Assembly (NCBI RefSeq): GCF_014851395.1
Contig: NW_024040374.1
Location: 27,918,772-27,982,771, forward strand
Reading direction: 5' to 3'
DNA from: Micropterus salmoides
Lineage: Eukaryota > Chordata > Actinopteri > Centrarchiformes > Centrarchidae
Length of the DNA: 64,000 nt
This document shows positions 1 through 11,782 of this stretch, piece by piece. The notes beneath the pieces were generated by a model that saw only the letters and a program-made list of their open reading frames with translations, made no database searches and was not told where the DNA came from. The number at the start of each line of letters is the position of its first letter. Position 1 is the stretch's first letter. Made by a program: the position numbers and the translations under genes.

Positions 1-3000
1 TTGTTTATACAAATGCAGATTTTGTCTGTGTTTCAATATCCTCAGAATAAAAATAAGTATTAGTATGCTAACTACATAAATATTAAAACCTCTACCATCT
101 CTCTCAAACAGACACACACAGGCGCACACACACACACATACACAAACCAAACTATTATGTCAGCTAGACTCATGGCATATGTAAGATCTTATTTCCATCA
201 TTACAAAAATGCTGGGCACAAACTGACAAGCATAACCTGAGCACTAAATGGAAATCATCCAATATCTGATGCTAACAACAGCCAACAGTAGGGGGAATAG
301 TGTCGCTTCTTTGACAAGAGAAATCCCCAGCAAATAATCCGCTGGAATGTTGACTGGATGGGTTTAGAAGGAAGAACTACAACTACACCCGGGCAGGAAA
401 TATTCCTCACACAGTCTGTCCTGCCGTACTGAGCGGCTATAATTAAAATAGCAATGAATTCAACCCCCGGATAGGAGCCTCTCTAAAAGCCAATTGTTGG
501 GCTAGATAGAATAAAAAAAGAATTGCGTACAAAGAAAAATAAACAGAGAACAATGTCACAACTCTGTGTTGAAAGAATGGCGATAAGGATCATCTATTTA
601 AACAAACCTAATGCTTGACTGCTTGTTGTGAGCTACATTTCATACATAAAATATGTTCTGTCACTGATATTGCCCCTTATCTAGAGGGAGAGAGGCAGAC
701 GAAATTTGCAGCCTGTGTGCAAGCAATGGGCTGTTTGTGGAGAGTGATAGAGGCCCAGAGCTGGAGATGCACGGCAGATAACATCTGTCTGTCTGTCAGG
801 CGTGCAGGCGGGCTGGGGCGGTGGGGAAACACAGGGAGACAGAGGAGGGGGCAGGAGACTGAGTGGATGGGGTGCATACGGTGTGGACCAACAGACCAAA
901 AGGCCCTGCCTTCTGAGGAAATAGGTGACTCCCAACACACCGCACCACCCCCTCCTCCCACATCATACAAACCCTGTCAAATGCCAGTTCACTTGTAGAA
1001 TATTCCCCAGTGGACCATTACAACAAAGAGAGGAGAGCAAACAAAACACAAGCTGCCAGTGCTCCGGTGGGCGGTACATTGGATGTGAGGAACATAACAG
1101 CAACAGGGACTGTAGGTCATGTTAAGTTAAGTCGCAGAGGTTTCAGTGTAAATGTAAGGTGGTCATCTTTGGACCTTTGCTTTGATCCAATCAGAGCTTT
1201 GCCTTTATCTCGCCGACCCCCTCATTATGGATCTGACCTTGGTGTTCGAGGAGCGCTCATGATGAATTAGCCCAGTGAACTGAGAATAGACCAGCACAGC
1301 AAAGTCAAGGCTGCAGCGGCCCAGCGGTAGGACATTTCACATTGCACAGAGGTCACGTGGCCGCTGAGCCCTGAATGCAACAGAAACTCCAACCGGAATC
1401 CTCTCTGTTTATTCCACTATAGGGATGTGATCACAAACCAAGCCACACATATTCTCTATTGTTTGATGTTTTGCATTTACTATATGTAGGTATGTTGAGA
1501 GGGCAAGGGTGCACACATGCATAAGTATGCATGTATAAGCGTTCAAATGCAATTGCTGATCTTTCCCCACCTGGGCTGTTTAAACCAGGCCGGATATTTA
1601 AACAGGATTATCTGTTGGAATAAGGTCTGAGATGCAAGATGCTGCCGTGCTGAAAAATTCCATTTGTCAGATCACTGGCTTTCATGAATACTTAAGAATG
1701 GAGGGAGAAAAAATCAACTGCTGAGTATCCCAGACTAATTACACTTGTAGAACACAGTGAGGCATATGCATAATAAATATATGCACTTAATTTAAAGAAA
1801 GAGAAGTGCTTTAAAGTCAAATGTGTCATACATTTGGAGGATTGTAGCTACTCATGCTAACCGCAGAGGTGAATGGCGGAGCAGGAGGGATTACCAGGCG
1901 ATGTCACGTTGCAGATGATGAAGATGAACACTGCTCCACTTCCTTCTACCTATTTGCACATAACTATTAGCAGAACGCAGCTAAGGAATGAGCCTAATAG
2001 CATATCACAATTTGATTTGTGAATAAGTGGAGTGGAAAAACTTACTGGTTATCAATATGCAAATTATTGTGTGAAATCTCTTCTGCCTACCATTGTACCA
2101 GTATTGTCCAGTTCATTTGAGGCTGCTGGGGAGAATGCACTATTGTTTATCTGACACATTGGCTGAATCGGTCAATATTCACCTGCTCTCTTAAATATAT
2201 TATATAAATTCAGTTTTTTCCTAGAGCGTTCAAATCCGACCATGGAAACGCAGCCGTACACATGAAAGTCACTTTGGCTGGTGCTCAATACATCAGTACA
2301 CATTGGTTAGACCTTGCAATGACATTCATACATTTTACACAACGTGGCTGAGGACCTTAAAGTTCAAGAAAAAAAAAAGAAGCCCTTTAAGATTATTAAG
2401 ATCAGATATGACAGTAATGCAAACAACTGCCTTAAAAATCAATGGCATACCTAAGCTCCAGTGAGTAATTATTTCTGTGATTAGTATTGATCAGCGGCGC
2501 AGCTATGTCAAGTTTCCATTTTATTGGTAGAACAGTGCAGAGACACCTGACACACAGGGTTGGAGACGTGTGTGTGTCTACAAATGAAGTTCAATCATAA
2601 AGCTGTCTGTCTGTATGGAGGCGTTTGCCTATGTGGTGACTTAAATATAATAATATTTCATCCACTCAGGTGATTCTCACTCGAGTTTGTGTTCTTCTCT
2701 TCACACTTTTACATCAATGAGACACCATTTAAAACAAACCCTGTCTCCTCAACTTCACATTGATATGATACTTTTTTTGTTTTGTTTCACCAAATGTGTT
2801 TTGCAATAAATGTATTGCTGCCCATCCTCGGGGTGGATGGCTGTTTGGGCTGCATGTAGTTTTTCAGAGACGTTTGCATGGCTGTTTCCTGTATGTACAA
2901 CTTGTATGATCTGCTTTGTACCTGCCTCCTGACAGAATTTGTTGATGGATCAATCAGCTTGCTAGACGCTCAGGTACACAGGATGTGTTGGGAGGTGTGT

Positions 3001-3096
3001 GCATTGGCTCCCCTACGAGCACCTCCTGCATAGACAAGACTCGAGTCTTATGTTCAATTAGGTTTGGGCAACAAAAGCTCTTCGGTTCAAGCAAAA
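1..3096. other. Non-coding stretch at the left edge
   Basis: I see no convincing gene here. The open frames are short, overlap on both strands and have no recognisable domains. A CA-rich simple repeat lies at about 111-143. The stretch 300-520 is of mixed composition with several AT-rich homeodomain-type cores and could be regulatory. Around 1,760-2,070 there are octamer-like sequences, including a perfect POU octamer ATGCAAAT at 2,057-2,064. At about 1,350 a CACGTG E-box lies in a GC-richer patch. None of this is decisive. Confidence 0.6.
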
Positions 3097-3605
3097 ATTT
3101 GACATTTTGGGAAATACACTTGCTTGCTTTCTGGAGGAGACTTGATGAGATGAGAAGATCAGTACAGTCTTGTATCTGTCCCATATAAGGCTACAGCCAG
3201 GAGATGGTTAGCTTAGCTTAGCTTAGCGCCAAGACTTGAAACAGAGGGAAACAGCTGGCCTGGCTCTGTTCAAAGGTAACAAAATCCACCTACCAGCACC
3301 TCTAAAGATCATTGATCTTGTTTGTTTAATTGTTTGTCCTATTTTACATACAACGTCAAATCTCTACTCTGAGCAGTTGCCAAGGAACCAGCAGAGACTC
3401 CAGGAAGTTACGGAGGAAGCAAATCGCCGTATTTACGAATTAAACAAATAAGATATAACTTGTTATTAAGTGAGCTTTAGGGGTGCTGGTAGGTGGAATT
3501 TATTACCTTCCCATTTCCAGTCTTTGTGCTAAGCTATCCAGCTGCTGGCATTAGCTTCGTATTTACTATACAGACATTGAGTGGTATCAGTCTTCTCATC
3601 CATAT
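3097..3605. mobile_element. Foldback-type repeat with long inverted arms
   Basis: Two long arms face each other. The left arm runs from about 3,097 to 3,330 and the right arm from about 3,440 to 3,602. A 16-base perfect inverted match shows this directly: TCCACCTACCAGCACC at 3,285-3,300 against its complement at 3,482-3,497. Further matched blocks include the TTAGCTTAGC stretch near 3,210, the GACTTGAAAC/GACTGGAAAT blocks and the GATGAGAAGA block at the outer ends. I recognise this as a widespread teleost repeat that begins near 'gacattttgggaaatacact'. It has no coding capacity. The outermost part of the right arm seems to be lost or diverged. A related, more decayed copy lies near 57.9 kb. 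Confidence 0.8.
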
Positions 3606-5039
3606 CCTGTCTTTTCTGTTGACTTTTTTTTTCTTTTAACAGGCAGACTTTTTCCTAACCCTATTTCACCAGGACCACGACGTTTTCCTAACGTTAACCA
3701 TAAGTGCTTTTGTTTCCTGAACATAGCCCTAAACTGCTTCAGTTGTTTGTTCCATTACGTAGATGCAAAATGTGATTCATGTGGCATTACATTTCTATTG
3801 AAACATATTTGCTGTTGTAAATTTTCACATTTTTCATTTCTGGGAGACAGGGTTGTTTAAAATATTACCTTACATGATTTTTTTTTCATCGGAAATTTTA
3901 AAGCTCCTCCACACATAGATATACTTTTAGGTTTGAGTCACCCAAGCACACATTTTTTCCACCATGAATTTCCTCTGTGGTTTACGCCAAAGGGAGAAGA
4001 GGCTGAGATCAGTAAGACAAGTGGATGATCTATAGTTTTCCCTGAGACAGATTGTCTGGAAGGTTGCAGAGATTAGTCACATCTGGGGCTTTTAAGAATG
4101 CTGCAAATTGTGGCCTTTCTTTAACGCGGCCGATAAGGCATTAAATGAAGGGAGCTGCCTTATCAGCCCGCTGCTACCCATAAATCACAATTGCCTGCTC
4201 CCCTCCTGTACCCCTGGTGGTTTCTATCTGCATCCTTGGGCTGGCAAGATCCCACCATCACCGCCACTACCACCACCACATCACACAATAATCACACTAT
4301 TTGCCTCCTAATTCACCCTCTACAGACAGTGCATTAGAAGCATTCTTCCATTATGTTTCCCACTCGTCTGTTCTCCTTTTCTGTCTGTTCTTCTCTGCCT
4401 TTTGCTGTCTGTCTTTCCTTGTGTGTATTCACAAGTCTTCAAACGGGGGAATCATTCTTCCTGCGAGTGCTATCAGACTTTAATCCACAGCAAAACACTG
4501 ACACTTCAGTACTAATTCAAATGAATAGAAATGTAGAAACAGCCTTTAATGGGATATTGTTCTCCCTTTGTCTCATTCAAACCAAAAGGAAAATAGAGTG
4601 GATAGCATAAGCTTTAATGAGCTTTTGTAAGTGACTCACATTTAATTATTTCTTTCTTTCTTCCTCAATAATTATATGGCACTGACTGCGATTTTGTTGT
4701 GCTTGCCTGACAGTTGGAATTGCCTGAGCTCAGAAGTGACTGAAACAGAAATACTGGCAATACAACCCAGGGACAATTTAAAACCATAACATTCTTTTAC
4801 AAATGTGGTTTCTAATGAGAGACGGAAACCAGGAGTAACTGATAAACGAACCAATAAGGTGCCAATCATGTTTGATTCAACAACTTTAAAAAAAATAGTC
4901 TAAAATTTAAAGGAACCGTTCAACATATGTATGCTATTTGCATACGCAGAAGGCTGAGCAAAACACATTTTTTGGTCTTCATTTCTTTTACTGGACTTGC
5001 ATTACATTTAGAGGTGTGCCTACACTAACATGTTTACTA
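3606..5039. other. Non-coding stretch
   Basis: No gene is supported. The frames present are short and low in complexity. A candidate regulatory block at 4,085-4,215 is listed separately. The rest is AT-rich unique-looking DNA with pyrimidine-rich patches near 4,340-4,440. Confidence 0.55.
4085..4215. promoter_or_regulatory. Candidate enhancer with paired GATA sites
   Basis: GATAAGGC at 4,132-4,139 and its exact complement GCCTTATC at 4,157-4,164 form an inverted pair of GATA-factor sites separated by 17 bases. Between and beside them are ATTAAAT and an ATAAATCA-type homeodomain core. The block is GC-balanced and sits in AT-rich surroundings, as conserved fish enhancers often do. The regulatory role is inferred from motifs only. 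Confidence 0.3.
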
Positions 5040-5135
5040 TGTAACTGCAGATCTCCCAGTTTGATTCCAGCATGGGATCTTTGTTGCATGTCATCCTACT
5101 TACACCACCATGTTTCCTCTCTATTTCTGCTGGCA
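5040..5135 (+). repeat. tRNA-derived SINE fragment
   Basis: A pol III B-box-like sequence, GTTTGATTCC, lies at 5,059-5,068. It is followed by 'gggatctttgttgcatgtca', a stretch I recognise from a common fish SINE just downstream of its tRNA-related head, and then by a pyrimidine-rich tail. The A-box half is missing or diverged, so this is a 5'-truncated, inactive copy. Confidence 0.55.
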
Positions 5136-5176
5136 ACATTCAAATAGAATATAAATAAAATATCATATATTCATTT

Positions 5177-5400
5177 GGGCTGCAACTAACACTTTTTTTC
5201 ATTGTCAATAAATCTGATGATTACTTTATTACTATTTGGTTTATAAAGTCTGAAAATACAGAGAAATGCTCCTACACATTTCCTAAAGCCCTGGCTGATT
5301 TTTATCATATAGCTTGTTTTGTCAACTGTCCAAAACTCAAAGATATTCAGTCCCAGTAGACAAAGAAAAACAGCACATCTGAGAGGCAGAAGTCAACTAA
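5177..5400 (+). repeat. Teleost interspersed repeat (GGGCTGCAACTAAC type)
   Basis: The stretch opens with GGGCTGCAACTAAC. It continues with blocks typical of a very abundant fish repeat: a 'cattgtcaataaatctgatgatta' type stretch, 'ggtttataaagtctgaaaat', 'tgttttgtcaactgtccaaa' and 'aaagatattcagt'. The usual complementary right end (a GTTGCAGC-type terminus) is not visible, so the copy is truncated. It is probably a non-autonomous DNA transposon. The family superfamily is not certain. Confidence 0.7.
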
Positions 5401-8400
5401 TACGAATGCTTCTCATCCAAATATTGTATAACAGTGGTCAAAAGCTATTTCTACAAAGTAGTATCACTCCAAAATGTGTCTTCAGCAGTGATAAAATAAT
5501 GGACATGCACAAAAGCTAAACATTTCATGCTAATTAGTGGGAGCCCTTTCCATGGCCGTGTGTGTGCTTATCACTCTGTACCTGTGTGGCAGGTGATAGA
5601 GGTGAGAGCGGAGGCAGCCTACATGGCAGCAGCAGGGCTGATGGAGCAGCTAAGCCTGAGGAGGAGTGAAAGGCGTGGGCCTGGCCTGTGTTGTGCTGCT
5701 GGAGACCTAACTGGAGACAGATTAAGGACTGTGCATTTATCTTTGCTTGTAAATGAGTGACTGGCCAGTGTTGTTACTGCCAGGCCAGGGTATTGGAACA
5801 AGAGGCTTAAGATGTTATCAGAGAATGCTGTGCCTGCAGGCACTCTGAAGATTATAAGGCATGGAAAAAGACAGTGGGAAAAGTGTTGACAAACAACCAG
5901 GGGTTATTTAACATTAATTATATGCTAAGCTAACTCTCTCCCTGACCCATCAACACAAAGCTTATGAGACATTAGGGGTTCTGCGTCCCTTTATCAAGGT
6001 CAGAAGTCATCAGTTCAGTTTGATTGGCTCTGAGCTTCGTGTGTTAAATAGACAATAAGTATCATGATAGAGTAAACCAACAGAGATACAAGACAATTAC
6101 TACCAGGTTGGTTTTTATACAAACCGATGGCTCAAGATCTCATTTTTGATTGGCTGAGATATGACCACACAACATCTAAGATTAGGATTATTATGGTAGC
6201 GTACCAGTTGAACACTGTATCTGTATTTTATCTCAAATGACTTCCAAATTACATCATTATTTTCAAGAAATTTAACGTTATTAGGGATTCATGGACCTGT
6301 AAATAAAGCATTACCAAAATAGTCCCCCATGTTACGGTTACGGTTAAACAATCATTTATAATATTTAATGGATTAGTTACAAGCCAAAAATAAGAACAGA
6401 TTTGCCAGGTGTGTCTGGTGTTTACCCCCCTCCAGCGGGACACCTGCTTTCTCAGGTACTGTTGACAGCGCTAATAGACTGTTTGACCTCTAACCTTCTG
6501 GATAAGTGCTGCAGAACATCTGGACCAAAATCCAACAGCTTACTTACTAAATTACTGCAGCTGAATCAGTGACTGTTTTTAAAGTCTTATTAACATGTAC
6601 TACTGCACACATGACAGATTATTAGAAAGTAAGATTAACCTTAATTAATTACTTTTCTTGGCTATTAATGATTCACCAGCTAGATGGCGTGTTCACAACC
6701 TGGAAGCCCAAAAGTTGATTTAATTAATGGCCTATAACCGACCTATAAAGCATTAGTAAATAATAATAAAGTCATTAGTTATAGCATATAAACCTTTAAA
6801 AAAGGGTATTTTATTAGAAAGGGATACCAAACGTTGGTTTATGCATCAAGACTGTTATTAGCCAGAAGCAGTGTAAAAACCTCCACACATATTTGTTGAC
6901 AGGGATCTGTTTCCTATTTTTTTGTGAGGTCTGAGATGCAGAGGTGTTTCATATTTTAGGGATTACAAGTACATTTATGAAACTAATATATGTAAAATGA
7001 GAAAATGATTTTTCAGCTCTTGGAAAATGTGTGTTGACTCACAAAGCTTTTGGTGACAGCGCAGTGACCTGAAACCTACTTACCCAACCCACCAGGAACA
7101 TCCCCATAGTCTTGGGGCGATTTTGACAATGTGGCCAAAGTCAGTCTGGAGCCCAGAAAGACTCTTTGCTATATGCATCTATTTACTGGCATATTCTGCT
7201 ACTGACAATTGTAACCAGCTTGCCTGCTCAAAGCTGACAAAAAGATCACTGGCAGTGGCCAAGCCCCTGAGGGATGCCACTGTGCAGTACGGCCATTTTT
7301 GCATACTTGGTGTATCTTAATAAATATATATATTTTTTTCTTATCAAAAAAGTGCTTTGCATACATCGGCACCACCCTCCTTGTGCAAAGTATTGGGAGA
7401 CTATGAACATCGTTGTACATCATTTCAGTTATTGTGACTGATTTTTTGAGCAGCTAAAATACTACTTGGGCAATGCTGGCTGTCTTAACACAAATGGCTT
7501 GTTACATCATTTTGGACATGATTTACTTTGAATGGGGTCAGACTTTAGAGATACATCTCTTGTTTTTTTTATCCAGACCTTATTAAAAAGTTGTTTCAAA
7601 GTTATAAATGTGCCAAACACAAATGATTCAGATAAGATATTTACTGTTCTGATGCTGCTTCTTACTGGGCAGTTCAGTGGGGCAACTGAACTCAGTTAAG
7701 GCCAGTGGTCTACTGCTGTTTAGGCTGATTTAGACAGATAGGACAGATTTATCTTCCACAAAATCTTGCCATGTGAAGCTTCAATGATAAAATCCATATT
7801 GATGCCAGTGGTAGCACCCAGGCCACACTTACCATGAACCTCAGATGCATCAAGACTTATTTCCTCCCTCTCTGCGGTGTCTTGTACTATATACTTGAAA
7901 CCGTTTTTGACTACAGCTTGTACTCATTCCACCGCCTGCATAGGCTTCCATGTTCTCAGTGATGGTCTTAGCAGCTTGACATGCTTATGCTATATATATA
8001 TATATAAACATGAATGTGATAATGGTTTATTGATGTATAAATGCTACCTGTACCACCATAAGTCACACATTAGAGGACCTCGTACTCGACGTGTTATTAA
8101 ATCAGACTCGCGTCTCATCTTTAATTTGAACGCCTGCGACTCGTGACTCACTTTTGGCTCGACAGCAGCTGTGACACCTTGACACCTGTTCTGACAATCT
8201 CCCTGTGCCTGGCAGAAAAATGAAACAGTATTTATTTAGTTTTTTTTTTAGTTTTACATCCACTCTGAACCAAGGCCACCAGCAGCCATTGAGAATACAG
8301 TGTGGATGGAGATTACCTCCTGAAATCTCCTGTATCCCTTCTAGACACCACCCAGCTGCAGAGTCAGGCATTGGCATTTGGAAGACATGCTTCTGCAGGT

Positions 8401-9326
8401 AATTAGCTTTACTTTCAAGGATTACACTGTAAACAACAAAACAAGAACTGCAATTTGCCAGACCTGAGGGTTGCAGATTGCAGGCAGAAATACTACAACT
8501 TCAAACTTTGTGCCATTTGAGATTACATGAAGAAAGGGTATAGACTAAAGGGACAGTTAGGAAAGCTTTGCATTGTAAAGTATCTGTTTAGCTGGGCCTG
8601 CATGAGCCCAAGACTGAGGTGCTCCATCATACCTAGTGAATGTGGCCTGATCTTGACACAACAGAGAGTGAGAAAAAAGCCAATAGTACATTTTAAAAGC
8701 ACTTAGCAAAATACACTACCTAAGTTTAGATGTATCTGTCTTGTTCAATGCAGTACTGTACTTCCTTTAGCTTATGTAGCTTGGGTCTTGCAGGTTAAAT
8801 GTATTAATTGATAACTAAAGCCTACATGTAAACTTTGCACATATGGCACAATTCACCTCATATGCAGTTTTATTTTGTTCGTTTTTTTCTCCACTTTATT
8901 ATATAAGTATGTAATGCAATTCATTATAACAGCACAGCCATAAATTCTACCTTTGCACAGATAATAACGTTCAGTTTTGATTGCCGCTGTCCGAGAGGTG
9001 TTGATTTAACTATATGTTAATAATTGGGGTTGTAGGATTGCATTATATTGAAAGGGGTTTTTAAAGTTTTCCTCACCCCTTTTGCAAACATGGGGGGGTC
9101 AAGAATATTAGAAACACTTTTCAATATAATGCAGTCCAGTTAAATACCACCACTGACTACGACCTCAATAATAAACGTACAGTTGAAATAATCACTCTTT
9201 GACACAAATGGGGAAGATTACTGTCACTGTCTGAAAATGGGGCATTGTCAACTTTAAGTTAACCTCAGCTTGGCGGGTCTTTCCATGGTGCTGTTTTTTG
9301 ACATGAAAACAGTATGTGCTGCACAT
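5401..9326. other. Non-coding stretch
   Basis: No gene is supported. The frame at 5,527-5,760 begins with ATG, but it has no domain and a matching antisense frame. A short TA repeat lies at about 7,992-8,006. AATTAATTA and TTAATTAATGG-type homeodomain cores cluster at 6,630-6,740. A weak CTCF-like match lies at 6,676-6,689. The rest appears to be AT-rich unique or long-decayed DNA. Confidence 0.55.
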
Positions 9327-9470
9327 TAGTGACTCCCAACCTCGGGTCGGGACCTACAAATTGCCACGGTTAGTTGTCACAAGGTGATTCAAGACATTAA
9401 AAGAAATAAATGCGTTTTCGGATTCTGTTTATTTCTTCTGACTTTTTCACTTTTTGTGAATACAAGATGA
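9327..9470 (+). repeat. hAT-like element end, truncated
   Basis: The sequence starts with TAGTGACTCCCAACCTCGGG. This is the familiar 'TAGTGGTTCCCAACC' type terminus of fish non-autonomous hAT elements, followed by a 'gggtcgggacc' block. An internal stretch (aagaaataaatgcgttttcg) resembles interiors of such elements. No matching right terminus or duplicated 8-base target site was found, so only one end seems to survive. Confidence 0.5.
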
Positions 9471-11594
9471 AACCTAAAGGGATGAAAAGTCCACCTCATC
9501 TTCATCTAAAAATTCTTCAAATCAAACGCACTGATAGGGAAAATAAAACTGCTTAAAACTCATGTCCACACAGAAGCGTTAACCTGTGATCAGGAATCAC
9601 AAGTTGACATTGCTTCATTTTAAGGAGTCATATTGCAATGACAATGGCAAAAACTTACAACACAATACCAGTGTAGCACTCCAGCAGCAGGTTTTGTGAG
9701 ACGTGTCGAAGATGGAGGTGTGTCACACGGATGGAGTGGTGACAGGTAAGGCCCTGTGCATCCTGTGTTGGTGTTTTGGCACTGGGCTGACCTCATACTG
9801 TAGGTAAGGAAGAATACGGATACAAGAGATGAAAGAAGCAACAGATGTAAAACCCAGGCTTTTGGGCATTTGGAGCAAGATTATGTTTGCCCTTCTCACC
9901 CTCCTCACTGTACTATACTTCAAATAATCCTGCGGGAGACAGTGGATTGTGTGGTACTTGTTAACTTTACTGCTACTACTCCTTAAAAGAGGTGGCAAAC
10001 TCAGGGAGCATAAGGATATATAGTGCATCCTGGTTGTGAATAACTCGGCTGATACGGTCAGGTTTTGAAATTTTCATTACAGGTCAGAGGAAATCAGGAG
10101 AACATCAGTGTTAGATGTCATGTTTTGGTGTCCCCTCTGAGTCAAAGAGCAAGGACTCCTTCATACACTCATCGCTGTCACACAGGGAGAAATCTGATGT
10201 AGAGGACGGAGACATACCAACTCCTGCACCGTACCTTCAACACACCATACTGCAATGCAGCCACAAGACACATTCTTTTTTCTTTTTTAGTAAGGGTCTT
10301 AGCTGTGATAATAAGCACACACCAGTGTACACAAGCTAGATGGCCATATGGATTAGGCTTGTGGCGATACAAGAGTTTTAGCTCCTAAAACACTGTTCAA
10401 TAGCTCACATAATAAATAAGAAATGGTTCAATACAAAAAAACTGTTTAGACATGGACTCTTTTCTAATTTTAAATATCAAGTTCTTCTATTATTCATTGT
10501 CATAATAAGAACTTGTATGTTTTCTGTAGATATTGTGTAGTTGCCAGTTCATTTCCTGTTCTTTCCCAGGTGTTGACATTTTTGTTTTGTTTGTGAAACT
10601 TATGCATGATTATGCATGAGTGCCCAGAGGGTGATACCTAATGACTTTCATGATCCCCTGACATTTTATCTACTAATAATTAGAAAAGACATTCATGGTT
10701 CTCAGATGATTGTTTCATAATGACTTAATGAAAAAGTGCGTTTGACTTCACGAGGCAGTCTGCAGCACTGACTTAATGTGACATAAGGCATGCTGGTTAG
10801 AAATCTTTGCCGCGCTGCAAAACATCACCATGTCACATGACATTAAAACCTCGCAGGAGCAAGGAGGCTGCCGGCGACCACAGTTGCTTTTCTCTGACTC
10901 CACCAAGTTGAAACCACCTTTTGCCTGAGATCAGTCATTGCTCTAAGCTCACAGTAAGTTCACACGCTCTGTGGGAAGTAGAATGTGTCCGACTTGACGG
11001 CAGTATTTTATTAACACTCTGCTGTTGATGCTCGGACAGCAGATGTAAAATAAAAACTATCTCAAGTCGTTTTAATGACAAATAATTCTCTTTACAACAT
11101 AAAAAGCAGGCAATATACACCTGTGACCTAGCTGTAATCTCTTGACTTTCATGTGTGGACAGGACCTTTTGATGTTTTCATGTTACATTGAAAAAGAAAT
11201 GATGTCTGTAACATTGGCCACACATACATGTACAGCTGAAATGAATGGCTTGTATCCTCTGCACACACAGTTTGGTCCCCTATCCCACAACCATCTCACA
11301 CATGACAAACGTCTCCTTTCCTGTGGGTGCATGCAGTATAATTGTTGGCCTATCTGTAATGCTGTTTGCTGTTGCATATTTTCCACTGCACAGGCTTGAT
11401 TGACTGGTTGGAACAAGAAGAAAGGGAAGAGGTGGTTTTGTCTGTGTCTATTTTTAGCATTGATAGTAATTAGTTTTTATTCTGACATAGCATTACTATA
11501 GTTTTCTTATTCAGTGTTGAAATATATACAGCTATAAGCAGAGTGGCTGTGGACATTTCTTTTTAATGCTTCATACCTCTCCACTTTGTTTTGG
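9471..11594. other. Non-coding stretch
   Basis: No gene is supported. The overlapping frames on both strands near 9,620-10,372 have no domain. A candidate regulatory block at 10,590-10,860 is listed separately. The remainder is AT-rich, with no repeat that I recognise. Confidence 0.55.
10590..10860. promoter_or_regulatory. Candidate enhancer with tandem TATGCATGA sites
   Basis: A tandem pair, TATGCATGA at 10,601-10,609 and 10,611-10,619, gives two POU/octamer-like sites on a 10-base pitch, one helical turn. Downstream are TAATAATTAG (about 10,674), several ATGACTT blocks and a GC-richer end. The block is non-repetitive and has the look of conserved non-coding DNA. Function is inferred from motif density alone. 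Confidence 0.35.
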
Positions 11595-11782
11595 GCATTA
11601 GTTACTTTGCAGATCAAGATTATACATACACAACATATGATTATGTTATAATAGTACAATTTGGGGAGCATACTTCTGACCTATATGTTGAGATAATTTA
11701 GAATTCAGGACTTTTACTTGTAGATGAGTACTTTTACACTGTGGTATTAAGTAAAGAATTGGAATATTTCTTTCACCACAGA
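11595..11782 (+). repeat. Teleost repeat ending in CTTCTTCCACCACTG, decayed copy
   Basis: The block has the stretch 'gttactttgcagatcaagat', then a 'tatacatacacaacatatga' stretch, then 'ggacttttacttgtagatga' and a degenerate terminus 'tttctttcaccaca'. These are successive landmarks of a common fish repeat that ends CTTCTTCCACCACTG. A second copy lies at 57,635-58,280. It is non-coding and probably a non-autonomous DNA element. Confidence 0.6.

Noticed and set aside
6332..6350. GTTACGGTTACGGTTA as a telomere-like repeat
   Set aside because: It does not match TTAGGG and has only about two and a half units.
6676..6689. CAGCTAGATGGCG as a CTCF site
   Set aside because: The right-hand core fits but the left bases do not, and it has no supporting context. 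Weaker than the three sites listed.
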